Below are positions 1-12,000 of a stretch of 64,000 bases of DNA, piece by piece; the stretch's first letter is position 1; each line of letters starts with the position of its first letter. A program made the translations under genes and the position numbers. Location of the stretch: positions 5,164,001 through 5,228,000 of the forward strand of contig OX345643.1 in NCBI GenBank assembly GCA_947044365.1, in the 5' to 3' direction. The DNA comes from Petrosia ficiformis. Taxonomy: Eukaryota; Porifera; Demospongiae; Haplosclerida; Petrosiidae. Below the pieces are notes generated by a model. The model saw only the letters and a program-made list of their open reading frames with translations. It was not told where the DNA came from and did not search any database.

Positions 1-3000
1 GATACGACGACCATATTAAGTCTGACAATAGATTCCGAAACTGGATTAATAAAAGCACCAATGGGGTTTGATGCAGAGGAATATATATTTCACAATGTCA
101 CTCTTCGTGCTCGAGATAATGGCAATCCAAATAGACATGACTTTGTGTCACTGGTGGTGACTATTAATGATTTGAATGACAATAGTCCTTTTTTTATTGG
201 CCTTCCATATACTGTAACTGGTGAAATAGTAAGAGAAGAACTTGTACCTCCAATAGAAATATTCACATTGCAAGCAGACGATGATGACCAGTCCAGTCCT
301 AACAGTGAAATTATATCCTATGGATTAGTAAACAATTTCATTGCAGATGGTTATCCTATCTTTATTATTGACTCCACGAATGGTATCATTTCATCAAATC
401 AAACAATAGATGCTGAGGAATATCGGTATTTTATACTTAATGTCTCATCCACTGATGGTGGATCACCTCCACTAACAACCTACACTACACTAGAGGTGAT
501 TCCTTTGGATCTTAATGATAATCCACCAAAAGTCGATCAACTTATTTCAGCACTTTATCCCACTTCTGAACGCATTCCTCGTTCAATTGGACCTGCCATT
601 CGCGTGACTGATGAAGATGAATCTATTGCTGTTAGTGATATCAGTGTTCAACTTACTAATCCGGAAAGTTTCACTGACTATCTAAGTTGCTTACTTATTT
701 GTCAAGATGAACGTTTGGAAGAAGAAGGTTTATTAGGGGGACTGAATGGTGCTATTGATCTACTATCCTTGGCTACCTTTACTGGGCTTTATGTTACAGA
801 CATCACTATTGGCCAAGGTAACTGTGATGCAAAGAATTTTGTTCGTAATACCATAACACCTAGCGATAATGGCTATGGTCGAATTCCTCAAAGTTCAATC
901 CCTAATTTGAAGTTTACAAATATCTCTTTCTCTTTTGTTTTGAATATCACCAATGAAGGTTTCGTAGTTGGAATGGTTGACACTGCTGATGAGAATGCAG
1001 AGCCTAGTGAAGTAGATCGTATATTTGCAATCAGGATAAGAAAAAGAATATTCAGTATTCATTATTCTTATGCTGATAATGTTGATCAATTTAAACACCA
1101 AAGTCTTAGTACCATTCCAGACAGACCATTTAGTCAATTCTTTGAAACAATTGCGGGAGAAGAGTTCAATACCACTCGACACTATGTGGTGGTAATCCAG
1201 AATGATAAAGTTTATGTATACGTTAATTGTGACTTTTTGTATGAAGTGACTCTTGATGGTGTGCCTATAATACCTGATGGTATAACCACTGATTTAACAA
1301 TTGGAAGAATTGTCCCCAGTGATCTGAGTCAAGATGGTACGATTGGGCAAGGTCATCTTGGAGGAGATCTGCATGGATTGTATTACTATCCATATCCTCT
1401 TAAAGTTGATCAAATCCAAAGTATTTGCACCTGTGAAACTATTAAACCACCTGCTTCATATCCACCAACGATTTCTATTGCTGAACAGACCACAACGAGC
1501 ATCTCTATTGAACCAGCTGGTGATGCTACATCTATACCTGCAGAAGATGCTGCATCTTTCCTCCAAGGTATAACATATCAGTACAGATTTGAAGACATTC
1601 CTGAAACTAGTAAAACCATAGAATTTTTAGCTACTGACAGTATTTCACTAACATCAAGTGAAACTGGAACAATTTCATTTGTTGAGGAAGATACGAGCCT
1701 GCCATTCATTGATCTTAATGGACCTCTCATAAGTGGTAATGATTACATTGCAACATACACAGAAGATGCTGTTCCTGTAGCTATATCTGCCAATGAAGTT
1801 AGCATTGCAAGAGATAATGAACTCAATTTATTTCCAACAATTGAGAATGTCACTATCGAATTGCTAAATCCACTGGATGGTGACGAAAGTGAAATACTGA
1901 GTGCCAAGAGCACAGAATTCATATCTGTTGTTGCCATAAAGAATACTTTACTCCACATTCATGGTCCTGGATTGTCTGGAGAATTTTCTGAGGTTCTACA
2001 GAGTCTTACATATGAGAATACACATCAAAACCCAATTACATCATCTCCTCGTAACATTTCATTTACATTATATGATACAGAGGGACGATTCAACAACCCC
2101 CTCTCTTTCACTACAGTAACTGTTGTCCCTGTAAACGATCCTGCAGTATTGTCCTTCATTGATAATGGACTAGATGAACTGCAAACTGTTATGTATACAG
2201 AAGCTGAGGAGCCAGTTGCTATAGCAAATGGACTTTATATAGATGATGTGGATAATGATTATATACAAAGTGCTGTAGCTAACATCAGCCAAAACTTCGA
2301 AACTGGTAAAGATCAGCTCACAGTTGAAACTATTGATGGTGTTGTTGCAACTTATAATAGCAGTACAGGAGTTCTTACCTTGTTCGGAAATGCTTCCTTA
2401 GAGAGTTACCAAAATATGTCTCGTAGCATAAAATTCTCTTCCTCGGATAATCCTTTACTGGATAATACTGACAATTTAATGGTGTCTTTAAAACGAACAG
2501 TGACAATCATAGTTAATGATGGAACTTCTGACAGCAATAGTGTTGAAATCGAAGTTCAGTTTCTACCTTTTAATGATCCAACATCTCTGCATATCAATGG
2601 TAGTGGTGTAATAGAATTTACAGAAGGAGAAGATCCTGTTTTGATTGCTCCATACGCTTACCTATTAGACTCTGATAATGAGATGCTAGGCTCTCTTATG
2701 GTAATATTTGAGGAAGGTGGTGAAATTGGTGACGTCTTTGTCTATGGTGGAATTCAAAGTGCTGTATTGTCATTCGAAGGTAAAACTCTGAATAATTCTG
2801 TGTCTATATTGAGGAATATCAGTTACTATAGTACTGATGATGAACCATCGCTGGCAAATAGAACTATTATCATAACTGTTGTAGATCTGGAAGACAATAA
2901 AGTTGAAGAAAGGATTATAATAATTGTTTCTGACCAAAACGAACATCCACCAACATTCAATAATCTCCCATATACTTTCTCAGTGGATGAAAATGCAGAA

Positions 3001-5429
3001 TCCAATACACTTGTAGGTATTATAAGTGCAACTGACAATGATCAGTCAATAACAGAAATTGCATTTAGTGCCAATAGTTCGTCCTTTATTCTTACTACCA
3101 TTGACAGTTCAAGAGCATCTGTTCATACAACAAAAACATTTGACTTTGAATCAGATCCAACTCTTATTACATTTAACGTTACTGCATCTGATGGTGATCT
3201 AACAAGTATGACCACAGTTACTGTCACTATAGAAGATATTAATGAATCACCCAGTATTTCATTAGATGTACTATCATTTGTGGCAGCTGCACAGCAATCT
3301 CGTCAACTTATTCAAGGTTCTTTGGATTTAGCTGATCCCGATACTTCCGATACCATTACTGTAGCTGTTTTAGAACTTTCTGGAGTCCCTGCTGATTCTA
3401 TTGAATCTCTCACTCTCAATCAATCAATTTCAGGATATACTTTCACTAATAAAACAATTGAATCCAACTTAATATACACTCTAACTAGATCAGGTTCTGC
3501 TGTTGTGAACATGGAGAATGCTCTTAAATATATACAGTACATAGCAGGTGATATAGTTGATCCACTCTCACTTAGAATTGTCATGCTTGTTGTAGAAGAT
3601 TCATCAGGTGTAGAAAGTAATGAAGTAAGTATTGAAGTTACTCTAGCTGATATTCCTCAATTTGAAGAGGACGACTATAGTGCAAAACTTTTAGAGGAAG
3701 AATCTCATTCTAACTTCTTACAAATACAAGCTACTGTTGCCAATCCTAATGATACGATACAATACAACTTGAAAGAATATGATGGATTTACCATTGATGA
3801 AACCACTGGTTATTTAAGTCTGACTGGAGAGCTGGATTATGAAGAAACACAAACAGTACTATTGGAAGTGTATGCTATAGCTAACGTTCCTTTACCTCGT
3901 ACGGCCACTACCACTGTACTGATAACTGTTGTCGATAAGAATGATGTAGCTCCTGAAGTTAGTGGTGTTGGTATTATTACCATAGAAGTTGGTGTTCCAA
4001 ATCAACTATTTGAGGATATTGGAGTTACGGATCCTGATACTTTTCCTATTGTGGAAACTCAGGTGAATATTAATGGCTCACTTATGCCCTCGGTTTTCTC
4101 TGGTAAAGTGTGTGTTGATGAAACAAATGCCATTAACAAAATGGTCACAGTTTGTGGATTGAGTACTGGTAACTTCATTAATCTGTTAACATACAATGAC
4201 ACTGGTCCCAAAGCTACTATATCATTTGATGAATATTCTAACCGTATCCTCACAACATCAGATAGTTATGCACGTGTTGCAGCCAATCTTTCCGACTTTG
4301 AAGGTACCATTGACCAACTTACATTTGCCTTCTGGGTTAAACCACACACTGATGGATCAGGCTATATAGCCTTCTTTTCTAATGATGATGCTAGTGTAAG
4401 ATACTTCACAGTCTACTATGATTCTCCAGATCGTATTATAGTTTCACTGAAGCAAGTAGATGTTCCTGGACTTGCTGGTCAAGTACAAGTGGTGTTTCAA
4501 CTACCCAACTCTATTGAAGATGATGTATATCATTTCATAATGATATATTACTCTGAACGAAACATCATGTGTTCTGTTGATAGTGTTAAGGTTGAAAGTG
4601 TGGCTGTTTTTTATGCTAACATCTTTGATGAGCTTTTTGGTGAGTGATCATGCTTAAAATTTCAGTGCAGAAATTGCAAAATAATATTAGAATACATATT
4701 ATACTAGTTAGTAAAATAAATGTAACACATTTTTGATGTTGACAGGATGACCATTATTATAATAATAATATGACTAATTTTATTCCTTCATTCATAGATC
4801 TTCCTTTGGCAACTGATGTTGAAGGACCATCAGAAGATGAAGAATATGTCTTTGTATTGGGAGCAAGATACACATCTATTGGAGGATATGATAAACAGTT
4901 TTCAGGGATGATATCAGGTGTTATATTGCTATCAAAATCTGCCCCAGCTGGATTTGCAGAATGTGTTGTTGATTGTCTTGAATCAATGTCTGTGAACACC
5001 ACAGGAACTGCCGTAATTAGCTTGGGATTTGATGTATCAACTCGTACTTTGACATTGATTGGTTTGGCTCCTGACAGTGATTATGAAAAAGTACTACAGA
5101 GTTTGGTCTATTTGAACAGAGCTACTGATCCAAATATACAAGGTTTGCGGCTTGTGATTGATGATGGTATAGGTACTCAAACACTTAGCCTCCCAGTCAA
5201 TGTTCTTGGTGGTAGCCGTCGTCGGCGTCGTGATACAATGCCAACACGTCGTCGTCTCCTATCAGAAGATGAGTACGAAAATGTTGATAATGAATCGGAA
5301 AGTGAAGAACCTAAAAACTCGTTTGTTTACATTTGGGCCTTTGCTGGTGTAGGTATTGTTATCAGTATTCTGATTATATTAGTCCATATTTGGAAAAGGC
5401 GAGCCTCTTCTGGTGCTCATATGGACTAG
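1..5429 (+). CDS. Cadherin / LamG / calsyntenin-like single-pass membrane adhesion protein (5' end outside window)
   Basis: The frame is open from base 1, so the start codon lies upstream. Exons in view are <1..4639 and 4798..5429 (phase 1 GT-AG intron), giving 1756 residues. Domains, numbered from base 1: the end of one cadherin repeat (DLNDN near 56), a second repeat (DLNDN near 170), a LamG/thrombospondin-N-like domain (about 225-475), several repeats of the form YTED..PVAI...LTL.G....Y......I.Y (about 555-975), a cadherin repeat (about 975-1085), another such module, a cadherin repeat (about 1210-1320), a second LamG-like domain, then a region resembling the calsyntenin C-terminal ectodomain (LVYLNRA.DPNIQGLRL). 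A run of five Arg (about 1687) precedes an acidic stretch, one transmembrane helix (about 1720-1746) and a very short basic tail ending HMD. NxS/T sites are frequent. The likely role is calcium-dependent adhesion or recognition at the cell surface. The ligand is unknown; the architecture is not a standard classical cadherin, FAT or calsyntenin. Confidence 0.85.
4640..4797 (+). other. Intron of the cadherin-like gene
   Basis: The donor gtgagt follows ...GAG CTT TTT G and the acceptor ttcatag precedes AT CTT CCT. The joined codon is GAT (Asp) and the frame continues to the TAG at 5427-5429. The frame is also open for a short way into the intron and from 4770 before the acceptor, so frame alone would misplace both exon ends. 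Confidence 0.85.
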
Positions 5430-6087
5430 AGATATTGCCTGGATATGACATATTATTTGGACACGAAAACCTTTTGACACACAAACTCACATAAGTTTTT
5501 TTAGTTTATTAAACCTGTTAGTAGACCTTTTTAATTAAAACTACATATTAAATGATACTATTTACCTTCAGAGAAAATTTATTTATCTTTTTAAAGATTT
5601 CTTATTATACTAGTACTTTCAAATGTTATGTTAGTGAAATTTTTGAAAGTTTCTATTTTATGATATCTATACATCAAAGTGATAATTATATAAATATATA
5701 TACTCAGCCAGTAACCGGTACTTCTTAACATGATAAACTGAATTGATATTCTACTGAAACAACAACAGTACAATATACTGAATAATTTCCTGTATGACTG
5801 GTTTCCACACCAGTGACACCACATGCAGGCTGCTACCACAATAAATATAAGGGATCCATGGACAGCATTTTGTTGCAAGTTGGAACATAATTATTGATAC
5901 AACAAAATATACACAGGCATGTAACTTCCTGCATCTGTCAATTCCTAATTTAAACTTCATTCTAATTCCATAACAACATGATCCCAAAACAATGGATATT
6001 AAATTCTTAATAATCTGAAGACCAATAAAAACAAAATAACAATAACAAAAAGCTAACAATCACTTCTAAAATTATAAACCATGATTA
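5430..6087. other. Convergent intergenic region with possible poly(A) signals for both genes
   Basis: This gap of about 660 bp separates two stop codons facing each other. AATAAA occurs on the + strand at 5840-5845 (possible signal for the cadherin-like gene) and on the - strand at 5578-5583 and 5505-5510 (possible signals for DECR2). If these distal signals are used, the two 3' UTRs would overlap in antisense. No other coding signal was seen. Confidence 0.3.
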
Positions 6088-8938
6088 TTATAATTTACTA
6101 GCAGTACCCATTGGTCCAAATGATGATCCACTTGCCATCCATTGACCACCATCAACAACCAATATTGCACCGGTAATGAAAGAGGACATAGGACTCAACA
6201 AAAACACACAAGCTTCCGCTATTTCTGTTCTTGTACCCAGTCTTTGAAGAGGAATCATGGATTTGACATATTCCAATGCTTGCATACTTGCACCACCTAC
6301 ATAAAATTATGGAATTACACAGTAAAGCATATGTACAAACAATGTCTAAAGGCAATTTGATAAGATAGTATCTCAACTGGTTCTGGATTTTATTTAATTT
6401 ATGAAACACATTGTGGGTTTTTCACAAAATTATAAAATGCCTACGTAATTGTAACATGAACACTCTCAAAATACATATAATCATTTTAGGAGTAAAAAAT
6501 GAAGATATCAAATGTTCAGTTTTCCTTTATAGACAATTTCCAGCTCCTGATTCTTAGCTCATTATAGTTCTGAGCTCTTCATTATATTCAGTTACCTAAT
6601 TTTCGAAGACCAACAGTTCCTTCTATTGGACCAGGTGCTATACAGTTCAATCTAATGTTCTGTGGACCCCATTCTACTGCTAAATGTTTTGTCAAAGCAT
6701 CTAATTAGAAAATAATAATAATAATAATGAAATATTAATGCATGAATTACCTATAGCTGCTTTGGCCGATCCAGCATGAGCCTGCAGTAAAGATCCACAA
6801 TAGTGTAATGTAGCAGATATGTTTATAATAGACCCTCCATGATCCTTCATGAACACTTCATATGCTGCTTTAGTACAGTTAAATGTACCAAGAGTATCGA
6901 TTTCAATAACTGTGTTGAGGAATACCAAATAAACAAATTGAAAATGACATACTGTAATGTACTGGTCCTGATTTTGATTATGAACACTGACCTGTTTTGA
7001 ATGCATTAGATGACATACCACTAGCAGGACATAGAAAATTACCAGCTGCAGCTGAGAGAGACAGACAGACAGAGAGACAGAGAGACAGCGACAGAAATAG
7101 ATAGATAGAGAGAGAGATAGAGATATATAATAATACATGTTGTAGCTACAAATATAAGTGGTAAATATTTTACACAGACACTGTTAAAATTAAATCACAG
7201 TGACTGATGATGAAGTATTAATTCGTCTGTTTGTGTTTTTTTAAAGTAAAACAGACAGTTGGGAGTTTGAATGAGCTATTTGAAAATGTCAAATTATACA
7301 AGGAACAAAAATAACAATAAGCTTTTTCTAAAACCTTTCAGTTATAAAGTTATGACAATTTTTATAACTCATGGTTACTGTTTCCATCGGAAGTTTTGAT
7401 ACGTTTGAAGAATAAGCCAAATTTGCTCAATAACGGTTAATGTGTGCACTATTGTGAACATACTTAACAAAGACCGTTACTTAACAATATAATCATACCA
7501 TCTGATACTGCAACCAAAGTGTACAGCACCAAATATGTAGCTCTTTGGCTAATGATGCACACCATATAAGCTTAGGAAACAACATTACATAATGTAAAAT
7601 ACAATCATGCCGATTTTAAACTGAGTCATTATAAATTCATAGTTTTAAAGGCCTGTGTGTCACTATGGGTTCAATCACCATGTTAACCACAATGTATATA
7701 TACGTGGACTGCATCTGACTTGGGTAATTGCCCTACACATGTACACAAGAAGCTTTGTCTGCGTGTTCCCAAAGCAATTGTCCATGATAATCTCAGTTTC
7801 AACTCAATGCGATTTTACATTAGTTAGTCAGTTACCATTTACAAGGAAGTCAATGGATCCATATAGTTTTAAAGTTTTCTCCATAGCTTTGTGAACAGAA
7901 TCATACTATGTGTAGAAACAATACAAATAATGTAATGATTTTAACTGATTCTAATATCATACCTTCCTCACATCCACTTGAATAGGATGACACTGCATAC
8001 CTGTGGCATCCATTAAGCATTTTGCTGACTAGAAGCATTATGGAAATGAATTTAAATAATAATATTATACATGATGTGCATATATTTTATACATACATTT
8101 AGTTTGACTGAGTCTGTTATTAGTGTTTAAGTGCTTACTTAAAACCCAACATCTTTAGTTTTTTTAATATTTATTTTGTATTGGTTTGGTTTAAAATTAC
8201 GTGACATATGCTTTGTTTTGTTTTTTTTTGGTTTCATTTTGCCATTAAATTACATTAGGCAATTCCATATGCAAATTTGCATTGAACTTTATAAAGCAAA
8301 ATACGTACATACATACAAAGTTTAAAAACGTATATGTACATATGTAATTAAATATGTACACATTATATATGAACACAGGGTGTATGATACTGAATTAGCT
8401 CCTTATTGGTCTTTAACAGCCTAAACAGCAGAAATGAGCTCGCTGCAGGAATGCATACTCAGCACTTGGCAAAGGGTGTGGCTAGCAAGGGTTGTATATA
8501 ATTATTATAGTAAGCAAATATTTATGTTAATTAATTGATCAGGCCATGTGATCATTAAGATTAGCAAGCGAAATGTTTGGGTGTGCTTCGTGCCGCCCAA
8601 ATACTAATCTGGTGCTGTATAAACAGTCCCATAAATTCTGATTTTTAACACCCCATTGAACATTTACAATATACATGCATTTCACATCTCACTCGTACCA
8701 TATAATACATAGACTTATGATTGCACATGCATTATTCCATCACCTCTTGAAGTTTTTCAAGTCTCCTACTTGCAATAACAGTACGGCATCCATGTCGCAT
8801 CAGCACTTCAGCAATCCTGAATCCAATACCAGATCCTCCACCTGAAATGAAAGCAATCTTCCCTTTCAATATGTTGGGCTGGAAGTGATATTTATATTTC
8901 TTCAGGCAGTAGTCATCATGATTATCATCAGAATCCAT
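6088..8938 (-). CDS. DECR2: Peroxisomal 2,4-dienoyl-CoA reductase, 7 exons, 287 aa
   Basis: DECR2 reduces 2,4-dienoyl-CoA esters with NADPH so that peroxisomal beta-oxidation can handle polyunsaturated fatty acids. Exons in transcript order: 8744-8938, 7963-8028, 7836-7905, 6992-7051, 6751-6909, 6596-6700, 6088-6296, all GT-AG and phase-consistent (864 bp with stop). It is a classical-fold short-chain dehydrogenase: glycine-rich cofactor motif GGGSGIG (residues 33-39), basic ASRR near 55 typical of NADPH use, N-A-A-A-G-N-F at 110-116, ISAT near 161, HAGSAKAA with the conserved Lys at 180, and [10 protein letters not shown]. The C-terminus is ASKL, i.e. a canonical SKL peroxisomal targeting signal. 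Length is close to the human protein (about 292 aa). The start at 8936-8938 is the first ATG; a GTG just before it is not used in eukaryotes. It shares a 121-bp promoter gap with IFT140. Confidence 0.95.
7053..7130 (-). repeat. Pyrimidine-rich microsatellite abutting the DECR2 exon 4 acceptor
   Basis: On the transcribed (-) strand this is a TCTC/TGTC/TATC tract that runs directly into the AG preceding exon 4 (7051). It acts as, or has grown out of, the polypyrimidine tract. Confidence 0.8.
7056..7835 (-). other. DECR2 intron 3 with dispersed repeat pieces
   Basis: Apart from the microsatellite at its 3' end, this intron holds a repeat at about 7240-7400 (GGGAGTTTGAATGAGCTATT, then a CATGGTTACTGTTTCC end) that recurs near 60205-60370 and 61915-62100. 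Next to it, about 7400-7570, lies a diverged copy of a second family (GCACCAAATATG...GCTCTTTGG) seen again near 22555-22790, 30262-30415 and 46735-46945. No gene was seen. Confidence 0.55.
8029..8743 (-). other. DECR2 intron 1
   Basis: A 715-bp intron between a donor gtgatgg after KLQE and an acceptor tctag before SAKCL. It is AT-rich with poly-T stretches near 8150-8240; no gene or clear mobile element was recognised. Confidence 0.8.
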
Positions 8939-9059
8939 CACATCTATTTTTAACCCTTTATTCTCTTATGCTTACCTGTTAATTAATTCGCATTCTTTAT
9001 TCGTTCCCATAGCAACAAATCTAAGGACTTGGTTCTCCCACAGTTTTACACATGTTGCT
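8939..9059. promoter_or_regulatory. Bidirectional promoter between DECR2 and IFT140
   Basis: Only 121 bp separate the two divergent start codons, so both core promoters and 5' UTRs must fit here unless upstream non-coding exons exist. No TATA box is evident. A cttacctgttaatta stretch and an X-box are present. A CCCACAG just upstream of the IFT140 ATG (about 9038-9044) could be an acceptor for a 5' UTR intron or leader, which cannot be decided from sequence. Confidence 0.75.
9003..9016 (+). promoter_or_regulatory. X-box (RFX transcription factor site) 44 bp upstream of IFT140
   Basis: GTTCCCATAGCAAC fits the RFX X-box consensus (GTNRCC/GTTNCC half, AT spacer, RGNAAC half) as two imperfect inverted half sites. 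X-boxes shortly upstream of start codons mark ciliary genes, including IFT genes, in nematodes and vertebrates. Here it lies in front of a ciliary gene on the expected side, but also within reach of DECR2. Confidence 0.85.
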
Positions 9060-12000
9060 ATGTCTATTTACTTTTGTCATCAAGTTGAGGCTATAGGTGA
9101 AGAGAGACAGTGTGTCTACACGAAAATACGATGGCATCCACAGTATACACTGCTGGCACTTGCATCAAAGAATGTGATCACTGGAACAGATGGCAGGATA
9201 TCAGTTTGTCATGATGAGGTAAAAGAATCTATTTTGTAATACGAAAAGACTAAAGTGTTTCTATAAATTTGTATGTATATATCTCCTCTCACTGAAGTCA
9301 TATTCAATAGATGGTTTAGCTTTAGTAAAGTTTTTTGGGGTGTGGTGCAGATCTGTAAAAAAATATTTATAATAAAAATACTGGGCTATGATTTAAAATA
9401 TATACATGCATTTTAAATATCATTGTTAATATTGGGTTATTGGCTTAATGGCTTTACAAGATTGCTCCTCTCCTTTTGTTGGTAAATAGAATCAGATTGT
9501 ACGATTATTTTATAAAAAACATACTTTAAAATTGTTCAAAAGATGCTAGTGAGTGAGGAACAATTATTCAATAGTAATGAAATGCATCAATGAAAAATGA
9601 AGATGAGCTCCTGTTGGTGATATACATTAGTTGTATAGGGATACTATCTAATGCTATATCAGCCTGCTTGTAATGCAACTAATAAAGCTCGAAGAGCTTC
9701 TGTCTACAGTCCTCTCATGATCCTACGATAGCTGACATAGTGAGAAAGAAACAGCAGACTATAATGATAGATGTTTTTAGTTTTGGTGCTCTCTTGCGTG
9801 AGATTATGACTCGTCAAGTTCCAGATTTGGATCAGTTTCATGTAATGCTATAAAATGTGGCAGCTCTAGTAATACATTATAGCATAGATATTTTAATATT
9901 AAAAGATGTTTATTCATTATTAAATTTTCTTACGTACTATAGCTATTGTGACCCCATATTAGGGTTGGGCGATATTGAAAATTAAGTTTTGCGACCATTG
10001 CCTAAAGGGACTTGCGATTATTGCAATATTGCAACTATTCATTGATACTGTCTGTGATAGCAAAAACAGGAAAAATTTTAAAAAGATTGACACTTCTGAT
10101 CCTTGTTTTGAGAGCACATGGCTCAAAACTAAGTGTTATAGTATTTTTCAACTGCATATATTAAGCTATTATTTAATTACAGTAAGACAATATTTTACCA
10201 TTGCGATAATATTGGCAGACCAAATCATGCAATATGATTATTGTAATGGAATAATATTATCCTATACAGAATCTATCATTTATAATATAGGGTGAACTAA
10301 TTGAAGACATGACAATTGAGCGATCGGTTCTTGTGGAGCATCTTGAATGGCATCCACAAAAGAAGTTATTGGCATCTGGCTGGCAGAATGGAGTGATAAC
10401 AATATCTAATATTAACGAGACCGAAGTGCATCAACAATCATCTATGCATCGTGCGTCCATTAGTACTCTTCAATGGAGTACTGAAGGAGGATACTTAATA
10501 TCGTCAGACAAAGTGTGTACTGTGTAGTGTTTGGTCCACATTCATTCATCTTTTTTTTTTTCTATCTGTTCGTTCATTTATTCACTCATCAACTCATTCA
10601 TTCATCCATTCCTTCACCCACCATCCATCCGTTCATCCATCTATTCATCCATCAACTCATTCATTTATCCATTCCTCCACCCACCATCCATCCGTTCATC
10701 CATCTATTCATCCATCTATTCATCCATCAACTCATTCATTCATCCATTTCTCCACCCACCATCCATCCGTTCATCCATCTATTCATCCATCAACTCATTC
10801 ATTCATCCATTCCTCCACCCACCATCCATCCGTTCATCCATCTATTCACCCATCAACTCATTCATTCATCCATTCCTTCACCCACCATCCATCCGTTCAT
10901 CCATCTATTCATCCATCAACTCATTCATTTATCCATTCCTCCACCCACCATCCATCCGTTCATCCATCTATTCATCCATCAACTCATTCATTCATCCATT
11001 CCTCCACCCACCATCCATTCGTTCATCCATCTATTCATCCATCAACTCATTCATTCATCCATTCCTCCACTCACTCATTTATCAATTCATCGTTTCATAC
11101 ATCTATTGCATCCATTCACCTTCCATCCATCCATTCATTCATCAATTCATCCATTCATCTGTTCATACATGGATTCATGGATCTATCCATTTATCCATCC
11201 ATCCATTCATCCATCCATCCACCATCCATTTGTGATACATCCATCTGGTCCACATTTCTCAATCCTTTCACACATAATTAAATTGATGTAGCACAGTTAT
11301 TTAAGAATATTATTATGTGAACTTAGTGACATGATATAAGAACAAATATGTGTTTCTTATATATAGAGTGGTTTAGTCATTGTATGGTGTTTAGAATCAA
11401 GAGGAAAATTACTTTCAACTCCTGTTCATCAGAACAGATTAGCTGGTGAACCTACTCACTGTGTACTATTCAAACCGAGGTATAATTAATTTTAATATTT
11501 ATTACATTCGTTCACATTCATAATAACCTCAAAATTATGAGGTGATGACTTCATATGTAATGTAGTGTATAGTTTAATGTCATAAGGTTAATACATGATT
11601 ATACTGTAACTCAATAATGAAGCAATAGATTGAAATTTTACATACACAGAAAAGAATGGAAAGGATAATTATATGAAAATGGTACAGGTAATAAGATTGT
11701 TAGTAATTCCAGACTAAAGTTATAAATATTTTTCTGAGGTCATGGTGAACATGAATGACCTTTAAAAGATTAAAGACAAATTATTGATCAACAAATTGTT
11801 TAATAATCTTTTTGTATATCTTGTTCATTCATAGTGCATCCACAATGAAACAGACATCATACTTTCAAACTCAAGATTGTTTTGAATGTTTCTTTGCTAA
11901 TGATGCAGGTTTGTTTATATGTCTGTACATCTGTCTGTTCATTTTCTATTTTCATTGGATGCTTGTAATTAACATTTTAACACTATCAAAAGAAAGAAGG

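Noticed and set aside
61..4647. ATG at 61 as the gene start of the cadherin-like protein
   Set aside because: The frame is open upstream to base 1 and already encodes cadherin sequence (IDSETGLIKAP), so this Met is internal. The frame's 3' end also runs past the real donor at 4640.
6152..6409. Other frames around 6.1-6.4 kb on both strands
   Set aside because: Shadows of DECR2 exon 7 in wrong frames or on the wrong strand.
8732..8941. DECR2 exon 1 ending at the in-frame stop with start at 8941
   Set aside because: The codon at 8939-8941 is GTG; the first ATG is at 8936-8938. The frame past 8744 is intron: the donor gtgatgg follows KLQE and exon 2 continues in frame.
10515..11291. 258- and 234-codon frames rich in His-Pro-Ser-Ile
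   Set aside because: Pure CATC minisatellite translation in two frames at once, inside IFT140 intron 2.
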